From the NCBI RefSeq assembly GCF_037646345.1, contig NZ_JBBEWR010000011.1, forward strand, positions 62,001 to 126,000: a DNA stretch of 64,000 bases, read 5' to 3'. Both the position numbers and the translations under genes were made by a program. Shown here in pieces: positions 1 to 8,167 of this stretch. How positions within the stretch are numbered: the stretch's first letter is position 1; every line of letters begins with the position of its first letter. Source of the DNA: Ascidiimonas aurantiaca (GTDB taxonomy: Bacteria > Bacteroidota > Bacteroidia > Flavobacteriales > Flavobacteriaceae). Under the pieces are notes generated by a model, which made no database searches, had not been told where the DNA came from, and was given only the letters and a program-made list of their open reading frames with translations.

Positions 1-2
1 CT

Positions 3-68
3 ATAGAAGCTGTACAAATACCAGATAATACGAAAATAAAATATCTAATGCTCAGTTGGAGCAACTAA
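3..68 (+). CDS. C-terminal end of a gene that starts before the window (tentative)
   Basis: From base 3 the frame is open and reads as a plausible protein tail ending in KIKYLMLSWSN, with a TAA stop at 66-68. The stop is directly followed by a hairpin that could end transcription. The other two plus frames stop within about 30 bases. With only 21 residues visible no family can be named; it may also be chance. Confidence 0.35.
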   Translation: MEAVQIPDNTKIKYLMLSWSN

Positions 69-104
69 CAGGTAATTTTGGTTTTGCTGCGTACTACCTG
101 TTTT
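67..104 (+). terminator. Possible terminator after the truncated first gene
   Basis: Inverted repeat AACAGGTA (67-74) and TACCTGTT (95-102) with a 20-base loop, followed by TTAATTAA. The first arm overlaps the stop codon of the partial reading frame. The long loop and short T-run make this only a moderate candidate. Confidence 0.35.
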
Positions 105-152
105 AATTAAAATCAGTGACTTTCTTTAAAAACTTTCTAAGACCTCAAAAAC

Positions 153-518
153 ATGAAAAAATACTTTGTTCAAAAAGAACCGCTCACCATTCCCACTTCA
201 GATGGTAAACTTATTGAAGAACACTATGGCCGGGCCACCGATGGTGACAGCAAAATAAGCATTGCCAGAATGGTGGCACCTGCGGGATGGAGCGAGCCTT
301 TTCAAACACCTGAATTTGACGAATATACAATTGTAGTAAGAGGCCGTAAACAGTGTATCGTAAACGGAGAGACCATTGTTCTTGAGGCAGGACAATCAAT
401 TAAAATAGGTAAAAATACACGTGTTCAATATGCTAACCCTTTTGAAGAGGAATGTGAATATATTGCCATATGTCTTCCTGCATTTTCATTAGATCACGTA
501 CATAGAGAAAACCCTTAA
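153..518 (+). CDS. Small cupin-domain protein lacking the usual metal histidines
   Basis: A 121-residue single-domain protein. The order of beta-strand-like segments, with VVRGRKQCIVNGE followed by LEAGQSIKIGKNTRVQY, matches the core of cupin proteins (motif 1 glycine turn, then the PxG-like turn of motif 2). In a metal-binding cupin the stretch before this core carries HxH; here it reads EPFQTPEFDEY and has no histidine, so metal-dependent catalysis is unlikely. It could be a binding or sensory cupin. No signal peptide is visible, so it should be cytoplasmic. It lies alone, 71 bases before a lipoprotein gene on the same strand. The family call is fairly secure; the role is unknown. Confidence 0.75.
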   Translation: MKKYFVQKEPLTIPTSDGKLIEEHYGRATDGDSKISIARMVAPAGWSEPFQTPEFDEYTIVVRGRKQCIVNGETIVLEAGQSIKIGKNTRVQYANPFEEECEYIAICLPAFSLDHVHRENP

Positions 519-589
519 ACTTTAAAATCACTATATGATTTAACCTAAAAAAACGTTTATCTAAATGTTAGTAATAAAACCCAAATCTC

Positions 590-1318
590 ATGAAAAATCA
601 CCTATATTTCCTGCTGTGCTTTATCACAGCCATTTCTATAAGCTGTTCTGATGAAGATGACGATGTTACCATAAGGTCGGGAGACGAAACTGCCCCTCTT
701 CCTGAGTCTCAATCTGTGATTACAGATAATGATGGCAATACCTATGAAGTAGGTTTTAACCAGATTACCAGTATTAATCAAAACCCTTTTGTTCGCAAAA
801 GAAGTAGCTCTGGTAATACTTTGTGGAACATTACTCATGAAAGTACCCCGGTAGATGGAAGAGCCGAATTTATTTTTCTGGACAATGACCAGAACCCGTG
901 GGTTGTTTTTAGCTTTGATGGAGGAAGTAATGATATTGGATATATAAACAGTAAGGAAATAGAAAATAATGCTTTTTCCTGTGTCTTTCAAAATAACTAT
1001 GGAAGCGGTGGCGGGCCAAGAGTGTCTGTACTTGCGAGGTTAAACCCCAATACAGGAAAGATCGTAAAGGGTAGCTTTATAACCTCTCGTCTTACTAATG
1101 GCAATACCAATACACTTCGTATTGTAAAAGCTGATAACGTAAACGGTGTGATCGCCTTTGAGATAAATGCCGCTGCATGGCCTCCAGGAACGGGTACCTC
1201 TTACAACCGCTTTCCCGATTTAACCGATGATGATAGGATTGACGGGGCCTTTAAAATATATTATGAGATTAACACCGGTTTATCTGAAATTACCAAAGCA
1301 GTTTTACTTAAAATTTAA
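590..1318 (+). CDS. Uncharacterised lipoprotein
   Basis: A 242-residue protein with a type II signal peptide: positive start MKN, hydrophobic stretch, and lipobox SISC near residue 19, followed by the acidic stretch SDEDDD. Such acidic residues after the lipid cysteine are common in Bacteroidota lipoproteins and may favour surface exposure. The mature part is rich in Asn, Gly and Thr and looks like beta-structure, but I recognise no domain. It is separated by 71 bases from the cupin gene and 45 from the VOC gene, so co-expression is possible but not shown. Confidence 0.7.
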   Translation: MKNHLYFLLCFITAISISCSDEDDDVTIRSGDETAPLPESQSVITDNDGNTYEVGFNQITSINQNPFVRKRSSSGNTLWNITHESTPVDGRAEFIFLDNDQNPWVVFSFDGGSNDIGYINSKEIENNAFSCVFQNNYGSGGGPRVSVLARLNPNTGKIVKGSFITSRLTNGNTNTLRIVKADNVNGVIAFEINAAAWPPGTGTSYNRFPDLTDDDRIDGAFKIYYEINTGLSEITKAVLLKI

Positions 1319-1363
1319 ATATCTTTTTTATTCGGTTTTATTATTTTTACTAAAAAATATACT

Positions 1364-1789
1364 ATGTCACATATACCACCTTTTCATATCGCTATTCCTG
1401 TTTACAACCTGGATGAAACCCGTGCTTTTTACAGAGATGTATTGGAATGTGAGGAGGGAAGAAGCAGTGATCACTGGGTAGATTTTAATCTGTTTGGTCA
1501 TCAGTTGGTTATTCATTACCAGCCAAAGGAAAAAGCAGAAGAAGCATTTCACAATCCGGTGGATGGAAAACAAGTTCCTGTTCCCCATTACGGGGTGGTT
1601 TTAGATTGGGATACCTTTCATTCCTTTGCCAATAAGCTACAGCAAAAAGGCGTTCCTTTTATCATTGAGCCCTACATACGTTTTGAAGGACAAACCGGAG
1701 AACAGGCAACCATGTTTTTTAAAGACCCATCTGGTAACGCACTGGAATTCAAAGCTTTTAAAGATATGAGCCAGTTATTCGCCCGTTAA
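1364..1789 (+). CDS. VOC-family (glyoxalase/dioxygenase fold) protein
   Basis: A 141-residue protein with two beta-alpha-beta-beta-beta modules typical of the vicinal oxygen chelate superfamily. The start FHIAIPVYNLDETRAFY is the classic first strand plus helix. Candidate metal ligands are H8, H51, H75 and E128 (in GNALEFKAF), in the expected places for one VOC metal site. The C-terminal FKDPSGNALEFK is the signature of this group, which includes glyoxalase I-like and ring-cleavage enzymes. The substrate cannot be told. The ATG at 1364 gives the expected start directly before the first strand. Cytoplasmic; no obvious operon partner. Confidence 0.85.
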   Translation: MSHIPPFHIAIPVYNLDETRAFYRDVLECEEGRSSDHWVDFNLFGHQLVIHYQPKEKAEEAFHNPVDGKQVPVPHYGVVLDWDTFHSFANKLQQKGVPFIIEPYIRFEGQTGEQATMFFKDPSGNALEFKAFKDMSQLFAR

Positions 1790-2276
1790 ATAAATAACAA
1801 CCTGAATACACTAAAGGAAAATAAAAGAACCTATAAAAAGTACTCTTTTTTGTTTGTGTAACCAAATCAAAACCGAATCCTGTTCGGATAAGCGGAGAGA
1901 ACTCACCTTTACTACAGGCATTCTCTTTTAAATTCCATAAAATGGTTATTAATAATGTGCAACTAGCTGCTTAGTTGTTGATTTACGGATTCTATGCAAA
2001 ATTGTTTACTCGGCGGATCATAAAGGCATTGCGCTTCACTATAAAAGCCGGCCGTTGTGAGCAATAGTGAAATGAGCCTGATAAACTCCAGCTTAAAGCT
2101 GGTAATTCACTCTAAATAATGGCATCTGTATTTTGAATTCTATTTGAGAGCCTGACTTTTCAATATATCATTTTTTTCCTTTCTTTGTAAGTGTAAGGGG
2201 TGCAAAAGGAAATATACTGCCTTGATCTACCTAAGGAAGTACGAAAAATGCCAATTTTAACACTTGATACATTTTA
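1790..2276. other. Intergenic region between convergent genes
   Basis: About 490 bases between the ends of the VOC gene and folD. No reading frame with coding character was found on either strand. It holds two small inverted repeats: CCGAA/TTCGG at 1873-1887 and a nearly loopless CCAGCTTAAAGCTGG at 2088-2102. Neither is followed by a T-run. I see nothing else that can be named. Confidence 0.6.
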
Positions 2277-3158
2277 TTAAACGCTCCGGTGGCGATCTCT
2301 GGCCAGAAGAGTATTTTTGAGAAGCATGGCTATGGTCATTGGCCCGACACCTCCGGGAACCGGGGTGATAAAACTGGCTTTTTTACTCACATTTTCAAAA
2401 TCAACATCTCCTACAATGCGATACCCTCTTGGCAGGGTATCGTCCGGAACCCTGGTAATACCTACATCAATAATTACCGCATCATCTTTAACCATTTCGG
2501 CTTTTAGGAAGCCCGGAACTCCCAATGCAGAAATTATGATATCTGCCTGAGAGGTAATTTGGGTTATGTTTTTGGTGTGGCTATGGGTAAGGGTAACCGT
2601 AGAGTTTCCTGGGAACCCTCTTCTACCCATTAAAATACTCATGGGACGACCTACAATATGACTACGGCCTATAACTACGGTATGTTTTCCCTGGGTTTCA
2701 ACTTGATACCTTTCTAAAAGCTCCAGGATACCAAAAGGGGTGGCTGGGATAAAAGTACTCATATCTAAAGCCATCTTACCAAAGTTCATAGGGTGAAAAC
2801 CATCTACGTCTTTATCGGGATCTATCGCCATAATGACACGCTGAGTATCTATTTGCTTTGGCAGGGGTAACTGCACTATAAACCCATCTATACTCTGATT
2901 TTCATTAAGTTCCTTAATTTTCTTGAGAAGTTCTAACTCACTGGTAGTACTAGGCATTCTAAGAAGCGTAGACTCAAAACCCACCCGTTCACAAGCGCTT
3001 ACTTTACTGTTTACATAGGTCATACTGGCACCGTCGTTCCCTACAATTATAGCAGCAAGATGAGGTACTTTCTCTCCCCGTTCTTTCATCCCGGTTACTT
3101 CAAGGGCTATTTCACCTTTAATCTGGTTTGATATTTTTTTTCCGTCTAAGATTGTCAT
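2277..3158 (-). CDS. folD: Bifunctional methylenetetrahydrofolate dehydrogenase / methenyltetrahydrofolate cyclohydrolase
   Basis: A 293-residue protein of normal FolD length. FolD interconverts 5,10-methylene-, 5,10-methenyl- and 10-formyl-tetrahydrofolate with NADP, in the cytoplasm. The catalytic YxxxK is Y48-K52 (TYVNSK). The signature VVIGRSHIVGRPMS marks the nucleotide-binding half and the C-terminal PGGVGPMTIAMLLKNT is the second FolD signature. It is transcribed from the minus strand, 94 bases downstream of ffh, so the two may share a transcript. No oddities. Confidence 0.97.
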   Translation of the reverse strand: MTILDGKKISNQIKGEIALEVTGMKERGEKVPHLAAIIVGNDGASMTYVNSKVSACERVGFESTLLRMPSTTSELELLKKIKELNENQSIDGFIVQLPLPKQIDTQRVIMAIDPDKDVDGFHPMNFGKMALDMSTFIPATPFGILELLERYQVETQGKHTVVIGRSHIVGRPMSILMGRRGFPGNSTVTLTHSHTKNITQITSQADIIISALGVPGFLKAEMVKDDAVIIDVGITRVPDDTLPRGYRIVGDVDFENVSKKASFITPVPGGVGPMTIAMLLKNTLLARDRHRSV

Positions 3159-3252
3159 ACACTATAGGGGTTCGTTTAGGTTTTCGTTTTATATTTTCCA
3201 GGGCTCATGGGCATGTATTGTTATCATCGCATAGTTATGTATTCATAACATA

Positions 3253-4581
3253 CTAGCGCATTTTACCCATCATCTGCATAAGTTTTTTTCCGCCCCCGCC
3301 CTGCATCATTTTCATCATCTTGCTCATTTGATTAAATTGTTTAAGAAGCTGATTTACTTCCTGAACGGATCTTCCGCTTCCTTTGGCTATACGTTTTTTT
3401 CTATTGGCATTTAACAATGAAGGATTTGAGCGTTCATCTGGGGTCATAGAATAGATGATGGCCTCTACGTATTTAAAAGCATCATCATCTATATCCATTC
3501 CTTTCATGGCTTTTGAAGCACCAGGTATCATACCCACCAGGTCTTTCATATTACCCATACGCTTTACTTGTTGTATCTGCCCCAGAAAATCATCGAAGCC
3601 AAACTGGTTCTTTGCAATTTTTTTCTGAAGTTTTCGGGCTTCTTCTTCATCAAATTGTTCCTGGGCACGTTCAACAAGGGATACTACGTCTCCCATTCCC
3701 AGTATTCGGTCTGCCATACGGGAAGGGTAAAAAACATCGATAGCTTCCATTTTTTCACCGGTACCGATGAATTTTATGGGTTTATTTACTACTGTTTTTA
3801 TAGTAAGTGCCGCCCCTCCTCTGGTATCACCGTCCAGCTTAGTGAGTATTACGCCGTCAAAATTGAGCACCTCGTTAAATGCCTTTGCTGTGTTAACAGC
3901 ATCCTGACCGGTCATGGCATCTACCACAAAAAGAGTTTCTTGTGGTTCTATGGCTTTATGAATATTGGCAATTTCAGTCATCATTTGCTCATCTACTGCC
4001 AAGCGTCCGGCCGTATCTATTATCACGGTATTAAACCCGTTACTTTTAGCGTATGCTACGGCCTGGGTGGCTATAGCTACCGGGTCATTATTTTCCCGGT
4101 CTGAATACACTTCGACTCCTATCTGATCTCCTACTACATGTAACTGGTCAATGGCCGCAGGACGATATACATCGCAGGCTACCAGTAATGGTTTTCTTGT
4201 TTTTTTGTTTTTAAGATAATTAGCAAGTTTACCCGAAAATGTGGTTTTACCTGACCCCTGTAAACCAGACATAAGGATTACTGAAGGATTACCGGAGAGA
4301 TTAATGCCAGCCGCTTCTCCGCCCATGAGCTCGGCCAGCTCGTCTTTTACGAGCTTGACCATTAACTGGCCTGGCTGTAAGGTAGTGAGTACGTTTTGAC
4401 CCAATGCCTTTTCTTTAACCCTGTTGGTAAACTCTTTGGCTATTTTGAAGTTAACATCGGCATCCAGTAAGGCTCTGCGAACCTCCTTAAGGGTTTCCGC
4501 TACGTTAATCTCAGTAATTTGCCCGTGCCCTTTGAGCACATGCAACGCTTTATCTAACTTTTCACTTAAACTGTCAAACAT
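3253..4581 (-). CDS. ffh: Signal recognition particle protein (SRP54 homologue)
   Basis: A 442-residue GTPase that, with the SRP RNA, brings nascent membrane proteins to FtsY. The order is N domain (residues 1 to about 90), G domain with P-loop GLQGSGKTT at 106-114, VDTAGR-type DTAGR switch and TKLDGD, then a methionine-rich M domain ending in QMSKMMKMMQGGGGKKLMQMMGKMR-like sequence (the tail is split here by Gly residues). Full length and intact. It is first in the minus-strand pair ffh-folD and is insulated from the upstream lipoprotein gene by a strong terminator. Confidence 0.98.
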   Translation of the reverse strand: MFDSLSEKLDKALHVLKGHGQITEINVAETLKEVRRALLDADVNFKIAKEFTNRVKEKALGQNVLTTLQPGQLMVKLVKDELAELMGGEAAGINLSGNPSVILMSGLQGSGKTTFSGKLANYLKNKKTRKPLLVACDVYRPAAIDQLHVVGDQIGVEVYSDRENNDPVAIATQAVAYAKSNGFNTVIIDTAGRLAVDEQMMTEIANIHKAIEPQETLFVVDAMTGQDAVNTAKAFNEVLNFDGVILTKLDGDTRGGAALTIKTVVNKPIKFIGTGEKMEAIDVFYPSRMADRILGMGDVVSLVERAQEQFDEEEARKLQKKIAKNQFGFDDFLGQIQQVKRMGNMKDLVGMIPGASKAMKGMDIDDDAFKYVEAIIYSMTPDERSNPSLLNANRKKRIAKGSGRSVQEVNQLLKQFNQMSKMMKMMQGGGGKKLMQMMGKMR

Positions 4582-4716
4582 AATCCTGCTTCTTTTCTAA
4601 AACACCCTTTTAATAAAGGCAAGTGCAAATTTAGTTATTTGTGATGTATTGAGGAAGTTTATTTTAACAGGAAGATGATTAAGAAGAGGGGGCAAATAAA
4701 TACTTGAAATACTCCT

Positions 4717-4755
4717 AACAAAAAAGCCCGCTCTCAGGAGGCGGGCTTTTTTGTT
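4717..4755. terminator. Strong bidirectional terminator between lipoprotein gene and ffh
   Basis: Perfect 15-base inverted repeat AACAAAAAAGCCCGC (4717-4731) and GCGGGCTTTTTTGTT (4741-4755) around a 9-base loop, with T-runs on both strands. On the minus strand it follows the end of the lipoprotein gene (4820), and so stops read-through into ffh. Confidence 0.9.
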
Positions 4756-4819
4756 AAAGGCCAAAACCGTAATTAAACCTAAAACTTGGCATCAAAAACA
4801 ATCAGTTATTTAAGAAATA

Positions 4820-6568
4820 TTAATTTGCCTTTTCAAAAACAATGGTTTTTGTTACCATATTATCATTTGTTTGTTTTAACTCTATTCGGGTTTCGGTAGC
4901 AGACACCACTTCCCAGTCTTCATTGAGATTATTAAAAGGATCATTCTCTCCCAGGTTCATGTCAAAATCAATACTATCATTATCCAGATATACTACCCAA
5001 GAACCTTCAACCATTTGCCCGTTACCTTCAACAACTACCTTTCCTTCTGTATCAAATCCAAATTCGTATCCTGAAAAGTTGGCGGTACCATCAACACCAT
5101 CGCTAAAATATGAGGCAACCAACCATGTGCTATTAATAATAAATGATCTCACTTCCTGAGCCTCACCATCATTATTTCCCTCACAGTATTTTTCAAGTAC
5201 CAGTTCGCTGTTTTCATTTACAAAAGTTACCCGGTATTCTTCAAGACTGGTAATTAGCCAGCTCAGATTTAATTCAGGACGCCCCTGAAAAGAAATTTCT
5301 ACAGCAAACCCTGCACTGGTTTCAACAATGTTCCATGTACCGGTTACAAAGGTTCCGTTTACACGCAACTTAGCCTGCCCGCCATCTTCAAATTTAATGG
5401 GAGTTCCCAGATATGCACTGCTATTATCTACTCCATCTAACTGTAACCGTTTTACGATCCAAAGGCAATCCTCCAATATATTGGCTACCCGGTCTTCAGA
5501 AATCGAATCTGTAAAATCACAATCCTGTTCAAGGCGTATGCGATCTCCGTCTCCAGAATACAGCTTGATCTCATCATCGTCTATCTCATACACAAGCCAT
5601 TCTAAAGTAAAATCAGAAAGCAAATCGAAATCGAGGGTTAATAAAATACCATTATCACTTTCTTGTGTGTTCCAGGTACCGTTAATAGAGGCTCCTACAT
5701 TAGATCTTGCAGTAACGGATCCATCTTCGGCAAAAATGAGAAACCAGTCTAGATACTGCTCTGTTTGGTCAATACTGTTCCTGCGTACTTCATCTACTTC
5801 CCAGGGGCATTCTGCCAAAAGGTTATCCAGTCTTTCTTTTGTAAAATCATCATCGTTATAGTCATCATCGTCATCTTCATCGCAGGCATCACTTGCACTT
5901 TCCAGCGCTCGTCTCAGCTCTTCATTGCTGTTTACGGTTATAACCGTATTATCATAAAGTGTTAGGGATACCGGATATTGCAAACTCACTATATCGTCAT
6001 CATCCAATTCATCAAAAAATCGATAGAGTTGTCGGTCACTTTCGATCACAATGGTATCGGTTTGTTGTAAGTTTGCATTGAAAGTAAAAAACGTTAGAGG
6101 GTAATTAAAATCTATACATTCAATATCATCATCATCGCCTCCTTCTATACAACGTTCTACATAGGTTTCCAGTTCATCTTCATTGTTTATGGTTACTTCT
6201 GTAAAATCTCCCGTAACAATGGTAATGGGAAACAAAATGTCAAGTACATCATCATCATCATCAAATTCATCGAAAATTGCTTCAAGTACTTCGAGGTCAT
6301 CTTCAGAATCGAGGGTAATTTCAAGCCCGTTGGCGGTAACACTTATGGGAAACACAACACTAATACAACTGGCACCGTCAACAATATTATCTGTTGAGCC
6401 GTCCTTGGCAGAAGTTCTGCTTATAAGTTGTGCGGTAGCAGAGCTGGCTTCAATATTTTCTCCAGAACTTGTATCAGGACCTATGACATCTACTTCATCC
6501 TGACAGGATGTAGTTACCAAAACTACAGCTAATGACCATGTAAACAGGTTTCGAATTAGTCTTTTCAT
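4820..6568 (-). CDS. Acidic repeat lipoprotein with four D-capped repeats and three lipocalin-like modules
   Basis: A 582-residue lipoprotein (lipobox TTSC, lipid cysteine C22). Residues 68-240 hold four tandem repeats of 40-48 residues. Each starts with a strand around FPI/YPV, continues with a TI or VT(I/V)N(S/N) strand and an EL-rich helix, and ends in a run of four to six aspartates. Residues 245-582 hold three modules of about 100 residues; each starts with W (ECPWEV, DCLWIV, NSTWLV) and contains G(T/S)W, resembling the lipocalin-like domains of Bacteroidota lipoproteins. The aspartate runs could bind calcium (inference). The gene is divergent from the ECF sigma gene and carries the same bipartite motif as fecR upstream of its start, suggesting it belongs to that regulon. 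Function unknown. Confidence 0.8.
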   Translation of the reverse strand: MKRLIRNLFTWSLAVVLVTTSCQDEVDVIGPDTSSGENIEASSATAQLISRTSAKDGSTDNIVDGASCISVVFPISVTANGLEITLDSEDDLEVLEAIFDEFDDDDDVLDILFPITIVTGDFTEVTINNEDELETYVERCIEGGDDDDIECIDFNYPLTFFTFNANLQQTDTIVIESDRQLYRFFDELDDDDIVSLQYPVSLTLYDNTVITVNSNEELRRALESASDACDEDDDDDYNDDDFTKERLDNLLAECPWEVDEVRRNSIDQTEQYLDWFLIFAEDGSVTARSNVGASINGTWNTQESDNGILLTLDFDLLSDFTLEWLVYEIDDDEIKLYSGDGDRIRLEQDCDFTDSISEDRVANILEDCLWIVKRLQLDGVDNSSAYLGTPIKFEDGGQAKLRVNGTFVTGTWNIVETSAGFAVEISFQGRPELNLSWLITSLEEYRVTFVNENSELVLEKYCEGNNDGEAQEVRSFIINSTWLVASYFSDGVDGTANFSGYEFGFDTEGKVVVEGNGQMVEGSWVVYLDNDSIDFDMNLGENDPFNNLNEDWEVVSATETRIELKQTNDNMVTKTIVFEKAN

Positions 6569-6607
6569 GATTAAAAAAGTTTAGTTTTACATTGCTTTTG
6601 ATATTGA

Positions 6608-6633
6608 AACAGCTATCTATTGAAATACCCTAC
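6608..6633 (-). promoter_or_regulatory. Candidate ECF sigma promoter for the acidic lipoprotein
   Basis: On the minus strand: GTAGGGTA (6633-6626), 13 bases, CTGTT (6612-6608), 40 bases before the lipoprotein ATG. The same two blocks with the same 13-base spacing lie upstream of fecR at 7211-7236. Such GGGTA...CTGT pairs resemble regions I recall between sigma and FecR genes in this phylum; that link is from memory. Confidence 0.55.
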
Positions 6634-6687
6634 CCTGTTTTCATTTTTTTTAAATAAATTTGTTAAAATACATTTTTCGTTTCCTAT

Positions 6688-7200
6688 ATGAAGGACCCTG
6701 TAACTCATGTTTGTGAAGAACGTACTTATCACGCGGTTTTTACTAAAAATGCCCCTACGCTTCGCAACTTTATATATTACAAATGCGGGGATAGAGACAA
6801 GGCTGCAGACATTGTTCAAGACGCCTTTATAAAGTTATGGCAAAACTGCTTAAAAGTAAGCCCCGAAAAAGCGCTTTCTTTCTTGTACACGGTTGCTAAC
6901 AACCTATTTTTAAATGATGTAGCGCATCAAAAAGTGGTGCTTAAATACAAATCAGGTAATCACTTAACCCATACCAATGAAAACCCGGAGTTTTCTTTAG
7001 AAGTAAAACAATTTGATGAAAAGCTCAAAAATGCCCTCGCAAAATTAAGCGATGCCCAGAGAGAAGCTTTTCTTTTGAGCAGGTTGGATGGTAAAAAATA
7101 TAGTGAAATTGCGCAGATGCTCAGTATTTCTGTAAAAGCTGTAGAAAAACGAATTCATGGGGCTTTGGTCTCTTTACGAAAAGACATAAAAGAATTATAA
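6688..7200 (+). CDS. ECF-type RNA polymerase sigma factor (FecI-like)
   Basis: A 170-residue sigma-70 family protein with only the two ECF regions. Region 2 spans about residues 10-80 (AADIVQDAFIKLWQN is the region 2 signature; the following FLYTVANNLFLNDV is region 2.4-like). Region 4 is at about 110-168 (LSDAQREAFLLSRLDGKKYSEIAQMLSISVKAVEKRIHGAL), with the helix-turn-helix that reads the -35 element. It is followed by fecR (52 bases) and a TonB receptor with an STN domain, the usual order of a cell-surface signalling system: ligand at the receptor, signal through FecR, release of sigma. It is divergent from the acidic lipoprotein. Confidence 0.95.
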   Translation: MKDPVTHVCEERTYHAVFTKNAPTLRNFIYYKCGDRDKAADIVQDAFIKLWQNCLKVSPEKALSFLYTVANNLFLNDVAHQKVVLKYKSGNHLTHTNENPEFSLEVKQFDEKLKNALAKLSDAQREAFLLSRLDGKKYSEIAQMLSISVKAVEKRIHGALVSLRKDIKEL

Positions 7201-7210
7201 TTATATTAAA

Positions 7211-7236
7211 GTAGGGTAAAATGGTTTTTAACTGTT
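7211..7236 (+). promoter_or_regulatory. Candidate ECF sigma promoter upstream of fecR
   Basis: GTAGGGTA (7211-7218), 13 bases, CTGTT (7232-7236), ending 16 bases before the fecR start. It lies between the sigma gene and fecR and matches the blocks and spacing found upstream of the divergent lipoprotein. If it is a promoter, the anti-sigma factor and receptor would be induced by the sigma factor itself. Confidence 0.55.
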
Positions 7237-7252
7237 ATCATCATATAAGTGA

Positions 7253-8167
7253 ATGGAAATGAAAACGGAAAACTATTTAGCAAAATGGCTTTCAGGAGAG
7301 CTCAGTGAGGAAGAACTCAATATATTCAAAAAGAGTTCTGATTACGATTTGTACAAGAAAATCATCGAGCGAACGGATATGCTAGAAGCGCCGGATTACG
7401 ATAGTGATACAGCCTACAAAAAACTGAAGGAGAAGCTTGATTCTGTCCGTAAACCACGAATTATAAAGCTTAATACCATGAAAGTATTTTTGCGTATTGC
7501 GGCCGTTATTGCGGTTATTTTCGGTACCTATTATTTCATGGCCCAGAGAGATACTCCCGTAGCTACGGGATTTGCAGAAAGTACTCTTTTCACGCTTCCT
7601 GATGCTTCTGAAGTAATTCTAAATGCAGATTCTGAGGCACGGTATAAAAAATCTTCATGGGCCAGCCATAGGGAAGTAAAGCTGAGAGGAGAAGCGTATT
7701 TTAAAGTAAATAAAGGAAAAACTTTTGAGGTAATTTCGGAAAACGGAGTAGTGACGGTTATAGGTACCCAATTCAATGTAAAAAGTCGTGAAAATTACTT
7801 TGAGGTTGTTTGTTATGAAGGATTGGTGAAAGTAACACACGAGTTAAAAGAAGTACTTTTAAGCCCCGGGAATAGCTTTAAAGTATATGGTGGCACGATC
7901 GTAGAAGAAATGGAACTTACCGATACCGAACCTTCCTGGCTAAACCATGAGAGTATTTTTAAAAGCGTTCCGTTAGTACAGGTACTCGATGAAATAGAAA
8001 GGCAGTTTGACATTAGAATTCAAACGGAAACAGTAGATACGAACAGATTGTTTACAGGAGGGTTTAGCCACAAAAATCTTGATGCCGCTCTAAGATCAGT
8101 CTGTGTCCCTATGAATCTGGCTTTTGTAAAAAATCAGGATAATTCGGTAAGGATCTATGCTAATTAA
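7253..8167 (+). CDS. FecR-family anti-sigma factor
   Basis: A 304-residue inner-membrane protein. The N-terminal cytoplasmic part (about residues 1-76, with YLAKWLSGELSEEE) would hold the sigma factor. One membrane segment lies at about 77-97. The periplasmic FecR domain follows (FTLPDASEVILNADSEARY, then GEAYFKVNKGKTFEVISENGVVTVIGTQFNV), and the C-terminal part (about 240-304, SIFKSVPLVQVLDEIERQFDI...) is the DUF4974/STN-like module. Two starts are possible, 7253 or the ATG at 7259. The end overlaps the start of the TonB receptor by 11 bases, so the pair is co-translated. Confidence 0.95.
   Translation: MEMKTENYLAKWLSGELSEEELNIFKKSSDYDLYKKIIERTDMLEAPDYDSDTAYKKLKEKLDSVRKPRIIKLNTMKVFLRIAAVIAVIFGTYYFMAQRDTPVATGFAESTLFTLPDASEVILNADSEARYKKSSWASHREVKLRGEAYFKVNKGKTFEVISENGVVTVIGTQFNVKSRENYFEVVCYEGLVKVTHELKEVLLSPGNSFKVYGGTIVEEMELTDTEPSWLNHESIFKSVPLVQVLDEIERQFDIRIQTETVDTNRLFTGGFSHKNLDAALRSVCVPMNLAFVKNQDNSVRIYAN

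Noticed and set aside
1896..1930. AGAGAA/TTCTCT repeat followed by TTTT after the VOC gene.
   Set aside because: Six AT-rich base pairs with a 19-base loop, about 100 bases after the stop; too weak for a terminator.
2088..2102. CCAGCTTAAAGCTGG palindrome.
   Set aside because: A one-base centre cannot form a normal RNA loop and there is no T-run; a single isolated copy.
6613..6819. 68-codon minus-strand frame covering the start of the sigma gene.
   Set aside because: It lies over the conserved region 2 coding sequence and the candidate promoter.
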